From NCBI RefSeq assembly GCF_040546595.1, contig NZ_JBEPOB010000001.1:3473001-3537000 (forward strand): a stretch of DNA of 64,000 nucleotides, given 5' to 3'. A program made the position numbers and the translations under genes. The stretch is from Bosea sp. OAE506. GTDB taxonomy: Bacteria; Pseudomonadota; Alphaproteobacteria; Rhizobiales; Beijerinckiaceae. Every line of letters starts with the position of its first letter. The stretch's first letter is position 1. The notes beneath the pieces are model-generated. The model saw only the letters and a list, made by a program, of their open reading frames with translations. It was not told where the DNA came from and ran no database searches. Positions 21,724 to 31,440 of this stretch are shown piece after piece.

Positions 21724-22062
21724 TCAAAGCAGGAAGTGAAACCCGAAGCCGAGGATGACGAGCCCGGCAGCCAGAACCTGCGCGACGAACAGAGGCTTCA
21801 GCCTGGCTTGCTGACTGGCATGGAGATCGGCCCGCTCGGCGCGGGACATGCGGTCCCTCGCCTTGAACTGCTCTTCCAGCACGCGCGGTTCGTGGCTCGC
21901 GGCGTCGCGTTCCAGATCCATCCGAACTGCAATGAAGCCGATGACGAGGCCGACGATCCCGAGCCCGAAGAAACCAACCAGGCGTAGAGCGCCATAGAAG
22001 ACGGTTATCGCGAGGGCCGCGAGCAACGGAAATGCGACATAGTCCCATTTCGTGTAGCGCAT
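21724..22062 (-). CDS. Small two-helix membrane protein of unknown function
   Basis: 112 residues from the ATG at 22062 (MRYTKWDYVAFPLLAALAIT). Hydrophobic segments lie at about residues 10-45 (probably two helices joined by a short turn) and at the C-terminus (LFVAQVLAAGLVILGFGFHF), separated by a charged, probably coiled-coil region (RVLEEQFKARDRMSRAERAD). No family is recognised. It lies 38 bases downstream of sufT on the same strand, separated by a short GGCCCT/AGGGCC hairpin without a T tract. Confidence 0.6.
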   Translation of the reverse strand: MRYTKWDYVAFPLLAALAITVFYGALRLVGFFGLGIVGLVIGFIAVRMDLERDAASHEPRVLEEQFKARDRMSRAERADLHASQQARLKPLFVAQVLAAGLVILGFGFHFLL

Positions 22063-22100
22063 CGCGAGACTATGGCGGCCCTCAGGAGGGCCGTCCAGCC

Positions 22101-22484
22101 TCACCACATATCGAGGGCGACCCTGGCCTCGTCGGACATGCGCGATTGGTCCCAGGGCGGGTCGAAGGTCATGCTGACGGTGACGCCGGACACGCCGTTG
22201 ACCGTCGAGACCGCATTCTCGACCCAGCCGGGCATCTCGCCGGCGACGGGGCAGCCCGGCGCGGTCAGCGTCATGTCGATGGCGACATGGCGCTCGTCGG
22301 AGATGTCGACGCGATAGATCAGCCCGAGCTCGTAGATGTCGGAGGGGATTTCCGGATCGTAGACCGTCTTCAGCGCGGCGATGATGTCGTCGGTCAGACG
22401 GTCGATCTCTTCCGGCGGCAGAGCCGTGCCGGCGCCCATGGTGGGGGCGTTCGGCTTGATGTCGTCTGCGACGGTGTCGGTCAT
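22101..22484 (-). CDS. sufT: SufT (MIP18/DUF59) Fe-S assembly factor
   Basis: 127-residue DUF59/MIP18-family protein that assists Fe-S cluster maturation. Core motifs are VYDPEIPSDIYELGLIYRVD, VAIDMTLTAPGCPVAGEMPG (the conserved Cys) and VTVSMTFDPPWDQSRMSDEA. The start at 22484 is 14 bases after the sufS stop, so it is the last clear gene of the SUF operon. An N-terminal extension of about 30 residues precedes the core, as in other alphaproteobacterial SufT proteins. Confidence 0.93.
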   Translation of the reverse strand: MTDTVADDIKPNAPTMGAGTALPPEEIDRLTDDIIAALKTVYDPEIPSDIYELGLIYRVDISDERHVAIDMTLTAPGCPVAGEMPGWVENAVSTVNGVSGVTVSMTFDPPWDQSRMSDEARVALDMW

Positions 22485-22498
22485 GATCGCAATCCTAC

Positions 22499-23737
22499 TC
22501 AGGCAAACAGGCTTTCGGCCTTTTGCAGGGCTTCGACGAGCCTGTCGACCTCGTCCATCGTGTTGTAGAGGCCGAAGGAAGCCCGGCAGGTCGACGTCAC
22601 CCCATATCGGGCCATCAGCGGCATGGTGCAATGGGTGCCGGCGCGCACCGCCACCCCCGCCCGGTCGATGACGGTGGCGACATCATGGGCATGGGCGCCC
22701 TTCATCTCGAAGGCGACGATGGCACCCTTGTTCTTCGCCTTGCCGAAGATTCGGATCGAGTTCATCTCGCCGAGACGCTGCATGGCGTAGGCGCCGAGCC
22801 TGGCCTCGTGCGCTGCGATGTTCTCGCGGCCGAGCGCCATCATGTAGTCGAGCGCGGCGCCCAGTCCGACCGCCTCGATGATCGCCGGAGTGCCGGCCTC
22901 GAAGCGGTGCGGCGGGTCGTTGTAGGTCACCGTGTCTTCGGTCACGGTCACGATCATCTCGCCGCCGCCTTCATAGGGCGGCAGCTTCTCCAGCCATTCG
23001 CGCTTGCCCCAGAGAATACCGGAGCCGGTCGGCCCATAGGTCTTGTGGCCGGTGAAGCAGTAGAAGTCGCAGCCCAGCGCCTGAACGTCGACCGGTAGAT
23101 GCACCGCGCTCTGGCTGCCGTCGACCACCAGCGGGAGGCCATGCGAGCGGCAGATCGCGGCGATCTCCGGAATCGGCAGGATCGTGCCGATCGCGTTCGA
23201 CATATGCGTCAGCGAGACCACCTTGGTCCGGGCCGAGATCAGCTTCTCGAATTCCTCGACCAGGAAGTTGCCGTCCTCGTCGACCGGCGCCCATTTGATC
23301 ACGGCGCCGTGGCGCTCGCGCCAGTAGTGCCATGGCACGATGTTGGAGTGGTGCTCCAGGATCGAGAGAATGATCTCGTCGCCCTCGCCGAGCTGCATAT
23401 GGCGGCCGAGCGAGGAGGCGATGGTGTTGAGCGCGCCGGTCGAGGAGCGCGTGAACACGATCTCCTCGAGATGGGCGGCGTTGAGGAAGCGGCGCGCGCT
23501 TTCGCGAGCCGCCTCATAGGCTTCCGTCGAGGCGTTGGCGAGATAGTGCAGCCCGCGATGGACGTTGGCGTAGTCCTCGCGCATCAGCCGCGACATCGCC
23601 TCGATGACGACCTCCGGCTTCTGGGCGGAGGCTGCGTTGTCGAGATAGACGAGCGGTTTGCCGTAGACCTCGCGCGACAGGATCGGGAAATCCCGGCGGA
23701 TCGCTTCGATGTCGTAGGGCTTCACCGGCGCGTTCAT
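22499..23737 (-). CDS. sufS: SufS cysteine desulfurase
   Basis: 412-residue PLP enzyme of the SufS (group II) type; releases sulfur from cysteine as a persulfide for the SufBCD scaffold. The start at 23737 (MNAPVKPYDIEAIRRDFPIL) is only 4 bases after the tautomerase stop, with a GGGAAAGG ribosome site inside that gene. The PLP lysine is in CFTGHKTYGPTGSG; the active Cys is in RAGTHCTMPLMARYGV. VDGSQSAVHLPVDVQ replaces the more usual DGAQ(A/S)xxH sequence. A second, differently typed desulfurase opens the operon, and no SufE gene is seen in the window. Confidence 0.96.
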   Translation of the reverse strand: MNAPVKPYDIEAIRRDFPILSREVYGKPLVYLDNAASAQKPEVVIEAMSRLMREDYANVHRGLHYLANASTEAYEAARESARRFLNAAHLEEIVFTRSSTGALNTIASSLGRHMQLGEGDEIILSILEHHSNIVPWHYWRERHGAVIKWAPVDEDGNFLVEEFEKLISARTKVVSLTHMSNAIGTILPIPEIAAICRSHGLPLVVDGSQSAVHLPVDVQALGCDFYCFTGHKTYGPTGSGILWGKREWLEKLPPYEGGGEMIVTVTEDTVTYNDPPHRFEAGTPAIIEAVGLGAALDYMMALGRENIAAHEARLGAYAMQRLGEMNSIRIFGKAKNKGAIVAFEMKGAHAHDVATVIDRAGVAVRAGTHCTMPLMARYGVTSTCRASFGLYNTMDEVDRLVEALQKAESLFA

Positions 23738-23741
23738 GTAC

Positions 23742-23951
23742 TCAAGCCTTTCCCGGCGAGGCCGGGGTCTTGTCGGCGACCAGTTCGCCGCCATGGCCCC
23801 AATCCTCGCGCTCGATCTCCTGGATCACGATATGGGTGTTCTGCGGGTTCTTTCCCAGCACGCGCACGAGCGTGTCCGTGAAAGCCTTGACGATCTCGGC
23901 CTTCTGGGCCCGCGTCGCGCCCTTGGTGATCTGCAGATTGACGTAGGGCAT
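23742..23951 (-). CDS. 4-oxalocrotonate tautomerase-family protein inside the SUF operon
   Basis: 69-residue tautomerase-superfamily protein. After Met removal it begins with the catalytic Pro1 (PYVNLQITKGATRAQKAEIV), as required for 4-OT activity, and continues ERxDWG-like as EIEREDWGHGGELVADK. Its ATG overlaps the sufD stop (TGATG) and its own stop is 4 bases before sufS, so it is translationally coupled on both sides. Known family members isomerise unsaturated oxo acids in aromatic breakdown, but no such pathway is here. Its link to Fe-S assembly is unknown. Confidence 0.9.
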   Translation of the reverse strand: MPYVNLQITKGATRAQKAEIVKAFTDTLVRVLGKNPQNTHIVIQEIEREDWGHGGELVADKTPASPGKA

Positions 23952-25300
23952 CAGACCGCACTCACCACGGAGGAGGCTTCGCGCGCGCCGAGCCAGGCCT
24001 CGATCTCGGTCATGACCATCTCGCGCAGCGCCTCGTCCTGCACGAATTCGACCGCCTCGCCGGCGAAGGCCTGCAGCACCAGCGCCTCGGCCTGCGGCCG
24101 CGGCAGGCCGCGCGCCATCAGGTAGAAGAGCTGTTCGCCGTCGATTTGGGCGACGGTGGCGCCGTGGCCGCAGACGACGTCGTCGGCGAAGATCTCGAGC
24201 TCAGGCTTGTTGAACATGGTCGCGCCGTCGTTCAGCAGCAGCGCGTTGCTCTTCATGTTGCCGTCGGTCTTCTGGGCGTGCTGGCGCACGATTACCTTGC
24301 CCTGGAAGACGCCGGTGCCCTCGCCGCCGATGATCGACTTGAACATCTCGCGGCTGGTGCCGTGGGGGACCTCATGGTCCATGACCAGCGTCACGTCGGA
24401 ATGCTCGCTGCCGCCGAGCAGGTTGACACCGCGCAGGCCGATCTCGGTGTGCTCGCCGGCATAGCGGACGAAATGCTGCTGGCGCAGCGTGCCGGCGTTG
24501 CAGACCAAAGCGAAGGATTCGAACTTCGCCTGGCCGCCGACGGTCGCGAGCAGGCTCTGGACCTGCACGGTCTCCGGCCGGTGGCGCGTGATCATGCGGA
24601 CATGCTGGATGTCGCTCTCGTCGCCGGTCTCGAAGACGATGGCGCCGTTGATCTGGGAGGCGGCGCTGCCGACGCTCTCGCCGATCTCGACGATCGTCGC
24701 CTTCGCACCGGACCCCGCCAGCACGACCGAGCGATGGAAGATCGCGCGCTCCTCCTCGCCCGAGGCGAGGGACAGAATGGTCAGCGGCTCCGCCAGTTCC
24801 GTGCCGGCGGCGATCTCGATGAAGACGCCGTCGTGCATCAGCGCCGTGTTGAGCATCAGCCCGGCATCGGTGCTGGCCACGCCCGGCCCGGAGAGAACGC
24901 GGGCGAGGTCATCGCGACCGGAGACCAGCGCATCCGCCAGGCTGTGGATCGAGAGGCCTTCGGGGAGGCCCTCCAGCGTCGACAGCTCGGGAACGAAGAC
25001 ACCGTCGACCAGGACTAGACGGACGCCGCCGGCGGGGAGCGAAGCGACGCGGGCGCGAACCGCCGCGCTGATCGTCGCGCTCTCGGCCAGGGGGCTCGCC
25101 TCACGCAGCAGGCCGCGCAGGTCGGTGTAGCGCCAGGTCTCGAGCCGGCGATGCGGTAGGCCCCGCACCTCGAAGCCGGCAAACGCGTCCTCGCGCAGCT
25201 TGCGGACCGGCAGGGCGCCGGGCAGCTCGGCCTTGGCGGCGGCGAACTGGGCGCTCAGCGCCTGCTCGGCCGCCGTCTTCAGCGGGGTAACGACGGACAT
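23951..25300 (-). CDS. sufD: SufD, subunit of the SufBCD Fe-S scaffold
   Basis: 449-residue SufD, the partner of SufB and SufC in cluster assembly. The start at 25300 overlaps the sufC stop (TGATG). Family features include RRLETWRYTDLRGLLREA near residue 55, the beta-helix core with HRSVVLAGSGAKATIVE, HVRMITRHRPETVQVQSLLA, and the C-terminal signature AKTDGNMKSNALLLND-like (here QKTDGNMKSNALLLNDGATM), ADDVVCGHGATVAQIDGEQL and FYLMARGLPRPQAEALVLQA. The conserved His in CGHGAT is at the SufB interface. The ORF upstream to 25549 is an artefact of overlap with sufC. Confidence 0.96.
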   Translation of the reverse strand: MSVVTPLKTAAEQALSAQFAAAKAELPGALPVRKLREDAFAGFEVRGLPHRRLETWRYTDLRGLLREASPLAESATISAAVRARVASLPAGGVRLVLVDGVFVPELSTLEGLPEGLSIHSLADALVSGRDDLARVLSGPGVASTDAGLMLNTALMHDGVFIEIAAGTELAEPLTILSLASGEEERAIFHRSVVLAGSGAKATIVEIGESVGSAASQINGAIVFETGDESDIQHVRMITRHRPETVQVQSLLATVGGQAKFESFALVCNAGTLRQQHFVRYAGEHTEIGLRGVNLLGGSEHSDVTLVMDHEVPHGTSREMFKSIIGGEGTGVFQGKVIVRQHAQKTDGNMKSNALLLNDGATMFNKPELEIFADDVVCGHGATVAQIDGEQLFYLMARGLPRPQAEALVLQAFAGEAVEFVQDEALREMVMTEIEAWLGAREASSVVSAV

Positions 25301-26052
25301 CAGGCCGCCTCCGCATAGGCGGCATAGCCCGACTTCTCGAGCTCGAGCGCGAGGTCCTTGCCGCCCGTCTTCACGATGCGGCCCTTCGACATGACGTGGA
25401 CGGTGTCGGGGATGATGTGATCGAGCAGGCGCTGATAGTGGGTGATGACCAGGAAGCCGCGGCTCTTGTCGCGCAGCGCGTTGACGCCGTCGGCGACGAT
25501 GCGCAGCGCGTCGATGTCGAGGCCGGAATCGGTCTCGTCGAGGATGCACATGGAGGGCGAGAGCAGCGCCATCTGCAGGATTTCCATGCGCTTCTTCTCG
25601 CCGCCGGAGAAGCCGACATTCAGCGGCCGGCGCAGCATGTCCTTGGCGATGCCGAGCTTGTCGGCGGCGCCGTTGACGGCCTTGATGAAGTCGGGCGTCA
25701 GCAGCTCGGCCTCGCCGCGGGCACGGCGCTGGGCGTTCATCGCCGCCTTCAGGAAGGTCATGGTGGCGACGCCGGGGATCTCCAGCGGGTACTGGAAAGC
25801 GAGGAAGATGCCGGCAGCGGCGCGGGCATCGGCCTCCATCTCCAGCACGTTCTCGCCATTGAGCAGGATCTCGCCGTCGAGGACCTCATAGTCCTCCTTG
25901 CCGGCGATGACATAGCTCAGCGTCGACTTGCCGGAGCCATTCGGCCCCATGATGGCAGCGACCTCGCCGTCGTTCACGGTGAGGTTGAGGCCGTTGAGGA
26001 TCTGCTTGTCTTCGTCGGCGATCTTGACGACGAGGTTGCGAATTTCGAGCAT
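25300..26052 (-). CDS. sufC: SufC, ATPase of the SufBCD complex
   Basis: 250-residue ABC-type ATPase that drives conformational change in SufBD during Fe-S cluster assembly. Walker A is GPNGSGKSTLSYVI; the Q-loop region is FLAFQYPLEIPGV; the signature is FSGGEKKRMEILQM; Walker B is MCILDETDSGLDID; the switch His is in LVITHYQRLLDHI. The length is that of the family. A palindromic repeat occupies the 129 bases between sufB and sufC, the only large gap in the operon interior. Confidence 0.97.
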   Translation of the reverse strand: MLEIRNLVVKIADEDKQILNGLNLTVNDGEVAAIMGPNGSGKSTLSYVIAGKEDYEVLDGEILLNGENVLEMEADARAAAGIFLAFQYPLEIPGVATMTFLKAAMNAQRRARGEAELLTPDFIKAVNGAADKLGIAKDMLRRPLNVGFSGGEKKRMEILQMALLSPSMCILDETDSGLDIDALRIVADGVNALRDKSRGFLVITHYQRLLDHIIPDTVHVMSKGRIVKTGGKDLALELEKSGYAAYAEAA

Positions 26053-26069
26053 GGTTTCGTTCTTTCGTG

Positions 26070-26174
26070 AGCCCTCATCCTGAGGAGCGCGCAGCGCGCC
26101 TCGAAGGATGCTTCCAGTGCGAACCCATCATCCGTCGAGACGCCGCCTCTGGCGGCTCCTCAGGATGAGGGCTG
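26070..26174. repeat. Palindromic repeat (CCTCATCCTGAGGAGC type) between sufB and sufC
   Basis: An inverted repeat bounded by GAGCCCTCATCCTGAGGAGC-like and its complement ending in GGATGAGGGCT. The arms of about 18 bp enclose further short palindromes (GCGCGCAGCGCGC; GCCGCCTCTGGCGGC). The sequence type is widespread between genes in Hyphomicrobiales (from memory). On the minus strand it would form a large mRNA hairpin between sufB and sufC. Confidence 0.85.
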
Positions 26175-26181
26175 GTTCAAA

Positions 26182-27652
<1,471 letters not shown>

Positions 27653-27712
27653 GTCTGCTCTCCTGTCGCGGGTTCAAGGCCCGCCGGTTTGGTCTTCGTC
27701 GTGGGGAACGCG

Positions 27713-28918
27713 TCAGGCGGCAGCCCGGGCGCTCCGATCGGGGATCGCGGCCAGCGCTTTCGCATAGGCCGCGAGAAAGAGGTCGATGTCGGCCTCGCAG
27801 GTGGTCCATCCAAGCGACGCCCGCAAGGCCCCTGCGCTCATGGCGGGGTCGACGCCCATGGCGGTCAGCACATGCGAGCGCCGCACCTTGCCGGAGGAAC
27901 AGGCCGAGCCGGACGACAGGGCGACACCCGCAAGGTCGAGCTTGATCAGCGTCGTCTCGGCGCTCAGCCCTGGTGTCGCGAAAGCGGACGTGTTGGGCAG
28001 GCGCGGCGCGCCAAGGCCGAAGAGCTTGGTCTGAGGCGAGAGCGCCAGCAGTCCCGCCTCCAGCGTGTCGCGCAAGGCGGCGAGGCGGAGGCCTTCGTTG
28101 GCGAGCGCCTGCGCGGCGAGGCCAGCGGCGACGCCGAAACCGACGATGCCGGGCACGTTCTCGGTGCCGGCCCGCCAGCCACGCTCCTGGCCACCGCCGC
28201 GCAGCAGCTTGTCGGCGAGTTCGAGTGCGCCGGTGCGGAAGACGATGGCGCCAACGCCCTTGGGCCCGCCGAGCTTGTGGGCCGAGAGGGTGAGAACGTC
28301 GACACCGAGCGCCTCGATGTCGACGGCGATCTTGCCGGCGGCCTGGACGGCATCGCTGTGCACGAGCGCGCCGAAGCGCTTTGAGATCGACGCGATGGCC
28401 GCGAGCGGCTGGATCACGCCGGTCTCGTTGTTGGCGAGGTGGACGGAGACCAGAGCCCGCGCGCCCGGATGCTGAACGGCAAAACGCTCCAGACGTGCCG
28501 TCAGCGCCGCAGTGTCGACGAGGCCGTCGGCATCGACCGGCAATGCCTCGGCCTGTTGGGCCGGAAAGCGGTGGCCGTCGCGGACGCAAGGATGTTCGGT
28601 GGCGCTGGAGAGAAGCAGAGAGGCCGGGGTCCGCACGCAGTCGCGCCCGCCGTCGCAGTCCATCAGCGCGGGCGACAGGACGGTCGCGTTCGCCTCGGTG
28701 CCGCCGCTGGTGAACACGACATTGGCGGCCTTGGCCCCGACCAGCGCAGCGACCTGCTCGCGGGCGCGGTCGAGCGCGCTGCGGGCCGCCCTGCCCTCGG
28801 CATGAACGGAGGACGGATTGCCGGTGAGCTCGAGCGCGCGCAGCATCGCCTGGACGACCTCGGGCCTGACCGGGGTCGTGGCATTGTGGTCGAGATAGGC
28901 GCGTGTCGCGACGGACAA
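27713..28918 (-). CDS. Cysteine desulfurase (NifS/IscS type), first gene of the SUF operon
   Basis: 401-residue PLP-dependent group I cysteine desulfurase. YLDHNATTPVRPEVVQAMLR starts the fold. VFTSGGTEANATVLSPA and the PLP lysine in LSAHKLGGPKGVGAIVF follow, and the catalytic Cys is in SGSACSSGKVRRSHVL. It is 60 bases upstream of sufB and downstream of an Irr-type palindrome, so it opens the operon. Alphaproteobacterial SUF operons often combine such a desulfurase with SufS. I leave the symbol blank because iscS and nifS labels are used interchangeably here. Confidence 0.92.
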   Translation of the reverse strand: MSVATRAYLDHNATTPVRPEVVQAMLRALELTGNPSSVHAEGRAARSALDRAREQVAALVGAKAANVVFTSGGTEANATVLSPALMDCDGGRDCVRTPASLLLSSATEHPCVRDGHRFPAQQAEALPVDADGLVDTAALTARLERFAVQHPGARALVSVHLANNETGVIQPLAAIASISKRFGALVHSDAVQAAGKIAVDIEALGVDVLTLSAHKLGGPKGVGAIVFRTGALELADKLLRGGGQERGWRAGTENVPGIVGFGVAAGLAAQALANEGLRLAALRDTLEAGLLALSPQTKLFGLGAPRLPNTSAFATPGLSAETTLIKLDLAGVALSSGSACSSGKVRRSHVLTAMGVDPAMSAGALRASLGWTTCEADIDLFLAAYAKALAAIPDRSARAAA

Positions 28919-29077
28919 GGTCTCGGATGCTCCTGCTTTACCGGGGCGCCGGCACGAAAGGCTTGAATTCGCACCCCCGCGCCGTGCTATAGCCGCCCGT
29001 CCGAACCGGCCCTCGCCGGGAGCGGCGCTGCCTCGAAGGAGAGGATCGCGCCAATGTTCCCGACTTGTTCACGGCCG

Positions 29078-29092
29078 TTAGAACCATTCTAA
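29078..29092. promoter_or_regulatory. Irr-box (iron control element) upstream of the SUF operon
   Basis: Perfect palindrome TTAGAA-CCA-TTCTAA. This matches the core recognised by Irr, the haem/iron-status regulator of Hyphomicrobiales (ICE motif). It lies 160 bases upstream of the first SUF gene (minus strand) and 119 bases before the divergent hydrolase. Irr commonly represses iron-using genes when iron is scarce. The gap 28919-29210 holds no gene. Confidence 0.75.
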
Positions 29093-29210
29093 GCGCCTGA
29101 TGTAGGGCGCGAGCGGCGGGGCCGTCAAGGGCGACCGGGCCATCCGGCGGCTTTCTGCCGCTGCAAGGCCCGCCTTGAAGGCCCGGACCCAACACAAAGG
29201 CGACGAGACG

Positions 29211-29882
29211 ATGCCAGAGGTGATTTTCAACGGCCCGGCCGGACGGATCGAGGGACGCTACCAGCCCGCCAAGAAGCGGGGGGCGCCACTCGCCATTATC
29301 CTGCATCCGCACCCGCAGTTCGGCGGGACGATGAACAACCAGATCGTCTACAACCTGTTTTACACCTTCGTGAACCGCGGCTTCTCGGCACTGCGCTTCA
29401 ACTTCCGCGGTGTTGGCCGCAGCCAGGGCCATTTCGACCATGGCGCGGGCGAGCTTTCGGACGCCGCCGCCGCGCTCGACTGGATGCAGGCGCTGAATCC
29501 GGAGGCGAAGAGCTGCTGGATTACCGGCGTCTCCTTCGGCGCCTGGATCGGCATGCAGCTTCTGATGCGCCGGCCCGAGATCGAGGGCTTCATGTCGATC
29601 GCGGCGATGGCCAACCGCTACGACTTCTCCTTCCTGGCGCCCTGCCCCTCCTCGGGCCTGTTCGTCCACGGCTCGGAAGACCGCGTCGCGCCGGTCAAGG
29701 AGGTGATGGCGGTGATCGAGAAGGTGAAGACGCAGAAGGGCATCCAGATCGAGCATACGGTCGTGGAAGGCGCCAACCACTTCTTCGACGGCAAGGTCGA
29801 CGTGCTGATGAGCCAGGTCGGCGCCTATCTCGACCGCATGGTCGGCCCCGAGATCATCAAGAGCGAGCAGGAAAGCGTCTGA
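29211..29882 (+). CDS. Alpha/beta hydrolase (dienelactone hydrolase-like)
   Basis: 223 residues from the ATG at 29211 (MPEVIFNGPAGRIEGRYQPA). Characteristic elements are IILHPHPQFGGTMNNQIVYN, FNFRGVGRSQGHFDHGAGEL, the nucleophile elbow ITGVSFGAWIGMQLL, FVHGSEDRVAPVKEVM (acid) and EGANHFFDGKVDVL (His). This subgroup is widespread in alphaproteobacteria as a single conserved gene of unknown substrate. It is divergent from the SUF operon; sharing the Irr-box region may place it under iron control, which is inference. Confidence 0.9.
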   Translation: MPEVIFNGPAGRIEGRYQPAKKRGAPLAIILHPHPQFGGTMNNQIVYNLFYTFVNRGFSALRFNFRGVGRSQGHFDHGAGELSDAAAALDWMQALNPEAKSCWITGVSFGAWIGMQLLMRRPEIEGFMSIAAMANRYDFSFLAPCPSSGLFVHGSEDRVAPVKEVMAVIEKVKTQKGIQIEHTVVEGANHFFDGKVDVLMSQVGAYLDRMVGPEIIKSEQESV

Positions 29883-29898
29883 TCCGCTTGCCGCAACG

Positions 29899-30004
29899 GC
29901 GTCATCCCGGACAAGCCGCGAAGCGGCGCTGATCCGGGATCCATCGGAGGGCGACGCTCTATGATGGATTCCGGCACTGCGCTTCGCTACGGCCGGAATG
30001 ACGG
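29899..30004. repeat. Dispersed intergenic palindromic element (CGTCATCCCGG family)
   Basis: Bounded by GCGTCATCCCGG and CCGGAATGACGG, with inner GATCCGGGATCCAT and ATGGATTCCGG. It sits between the hydrolase and tyrS, both on the plus strand. It shares arms with elements at 20158 and 49764. Confidence 0.82.
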
Positions 30005-30034
30005 CACGGTCGACAGCCCCAGAACGATCCGAGC

Positions 30035-31291
30035 ATGACGATGACCACCTACAAGTCCGATTTCCTGCGCGTGCTCGACGAGCGCGGCCTCGTCCATCAG
30101 ATCTCCGATCCGGAGGGCCTCGACGCGCTTTGCCGGCAGGGCGTGCAGACGGCCTATGTCGGCTATGACGCCACCGCGACCTCGATCCATATCGGCAACC
30201 TGATCTCGCTGACGATGCTGTACTGGTTCCAGGAAACCGGGCACCGGCCGATCACGCTGATGGGCGGCGGCACCTCGATGGTGGGCGACCCCTCCTTCCG
30301 CGACGACCAGCGCAAGCTCCTGACGGTCGAGGAGATCGCGACCAATATCGAGAGCATCAAGCGGGTCTTCGGCCGCATCCTGCGCTATGGCGACGGCCCG
30401 ACCGACGCTCTGATGGCCAACAATGCCGACTGGCTGCTGAAGCTGAACTATGTCGAGTTCCTGCGCGAGGTCGGCCGGCATTTCTCGGTCAACCGGATGC
30501 TCTCCTTCGACTCTGTGAAGCTGCGGCTCGACCGCGAGCAGTCGCTGTCCTTCCTCGAATTCAACTACATGATCATGCAGGGCTACGACTTCGTCGAGCT
30601 CAACCGGCGCCATGGCTGCCGGCTGCAGATGGGCGGCTCCGACCAGTGGGGCAACATCATCAACGGTGTCGATCTCTCGCACCGGATGGGCGGGCCGCAG
30701 CTCTACTGCGTGACCACGCCGCTCTTGACCACCGCCTCGGGCGCCAAGATGGGCAAGACCGCCAATGGCGCCGTCTGGCTGAACGCCGATGTCTTTAGCC
30801 CCTATGATTTCTGGCAATATTTCCGCAACACCGAGGATGCTGATGTCGGCCGCTTCCTGAAGGTGTTCACGCGCCTGCCGCTCGACGAGATCGCGAAGCT
30901 CGCCGCGCTCGGCGGCTCGGAGATCAACGAGGCCAAGAAGATCCTGGCGACCGAGATCACCGCCATCGTCCATGGCCGCGAAGCGGCGGAGGCTGCGGCC
31001 GAGACCGCTCGCAAGACCTTCGAGCAGGGCGAGACGGCGGCCGACCTGCCGACCGTCGCGATCGCGCGGGCCGAGCTGACGCCGGGCCTGGGCGTGCTGA
31101 GCGCCTTCGTGAAGGCCGGGCTCGTGCCCTCGACCGGCGAGGCCCGTCGGCAGGTCAAGGCCGGTGGCCTGCGCGTCAATGATGCAGTCGTCACCGACGA
31201 GCGCGCCATGCTCGGCATGTCGGATCTGGCGGACGGCGCGATCAAGCTCTCCTTCGGCAAGAAGAAGCACATCCTGCTTCGCGCGGAATAG
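30035..31291 (+). CDS. tyrS: Tyrosyl-tRNA synthetase
   Basis: 418-residue class I synthetase that charges tRNA-Tyr. The HIGH-type motif is [17 protein letters not shown] near residue 50, the tyrosine pocket includes GYDATATS and [14 protein letters not shown] [16 protein letters not shown], and the KMSKS-type loop is [15 protein letters not shown]. The C-terminal S4-like RNA-binding domain is [20 protein letters not shown]. Two Met codons (30035 and 30041) can serve as start. It is monocistronic, followed by a GC-rich microrepeat. Confidence 0.96.
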   Translation: MTMTTYKSDFLRVLDERGLVHQISDPEGLDALCRQGVQTAYVGYDATATSIHIGNLISLTMLYWFQETGHRPITLMGGGTSMVGDPSFRDDQRKLLTVEEIATNIESIKRVFGRILRYGDGPTDALMANNADWLLKLNYVEFLREVGRHFSVNRMLSFDSVKLRLDREQSLSFLEFNYMIMQGYDFVELNRRHGCRLQMGGSDQWGNIINGVDLSHRMGGPQLYCVTTPLLTTASGAKMGKTANGAVWLNADVFSPYDFWQYFRNTEDADVGRFLKVFTRLPLDEIAKLAALGGSEINEAKKILATEITAIVHGREAAEAAAETARKTFEQGETAADLPTVAIARAELTPGLGVLSAFVKAGLVPSTGEARRQVKAGGLRVNDAVVTDERAMLGMSDLADGAIKLSFGKKKHILLRAE

Positions 31292-31314
31292 CGACGAGCG
31301 AACGCCGCCCATCC

Positions 31315-31343
31315 GGCCGGCCCCGGCCCCGGCCCCGGCCCAA
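31315..31343. repeat. Short CCCCGG tandem repeat
   Basis: Three to four tandem copies of a 6-base CCCCGG unit in the 149-base gap between tyrS and the DUF2272-like gene. It is probably a slippage product. No terminator with a T tract is seen here. Confidence 0.6.
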
Positions 31344-31440
31344 GCGGCGTTGCAACTTATGCGGGTATATGCAATCTTAGATAGCATCCACAGTGAAGGT
31401 GCACGCCTGCGCCGTGGCTCCACGCAATCAGGGGGGCATT

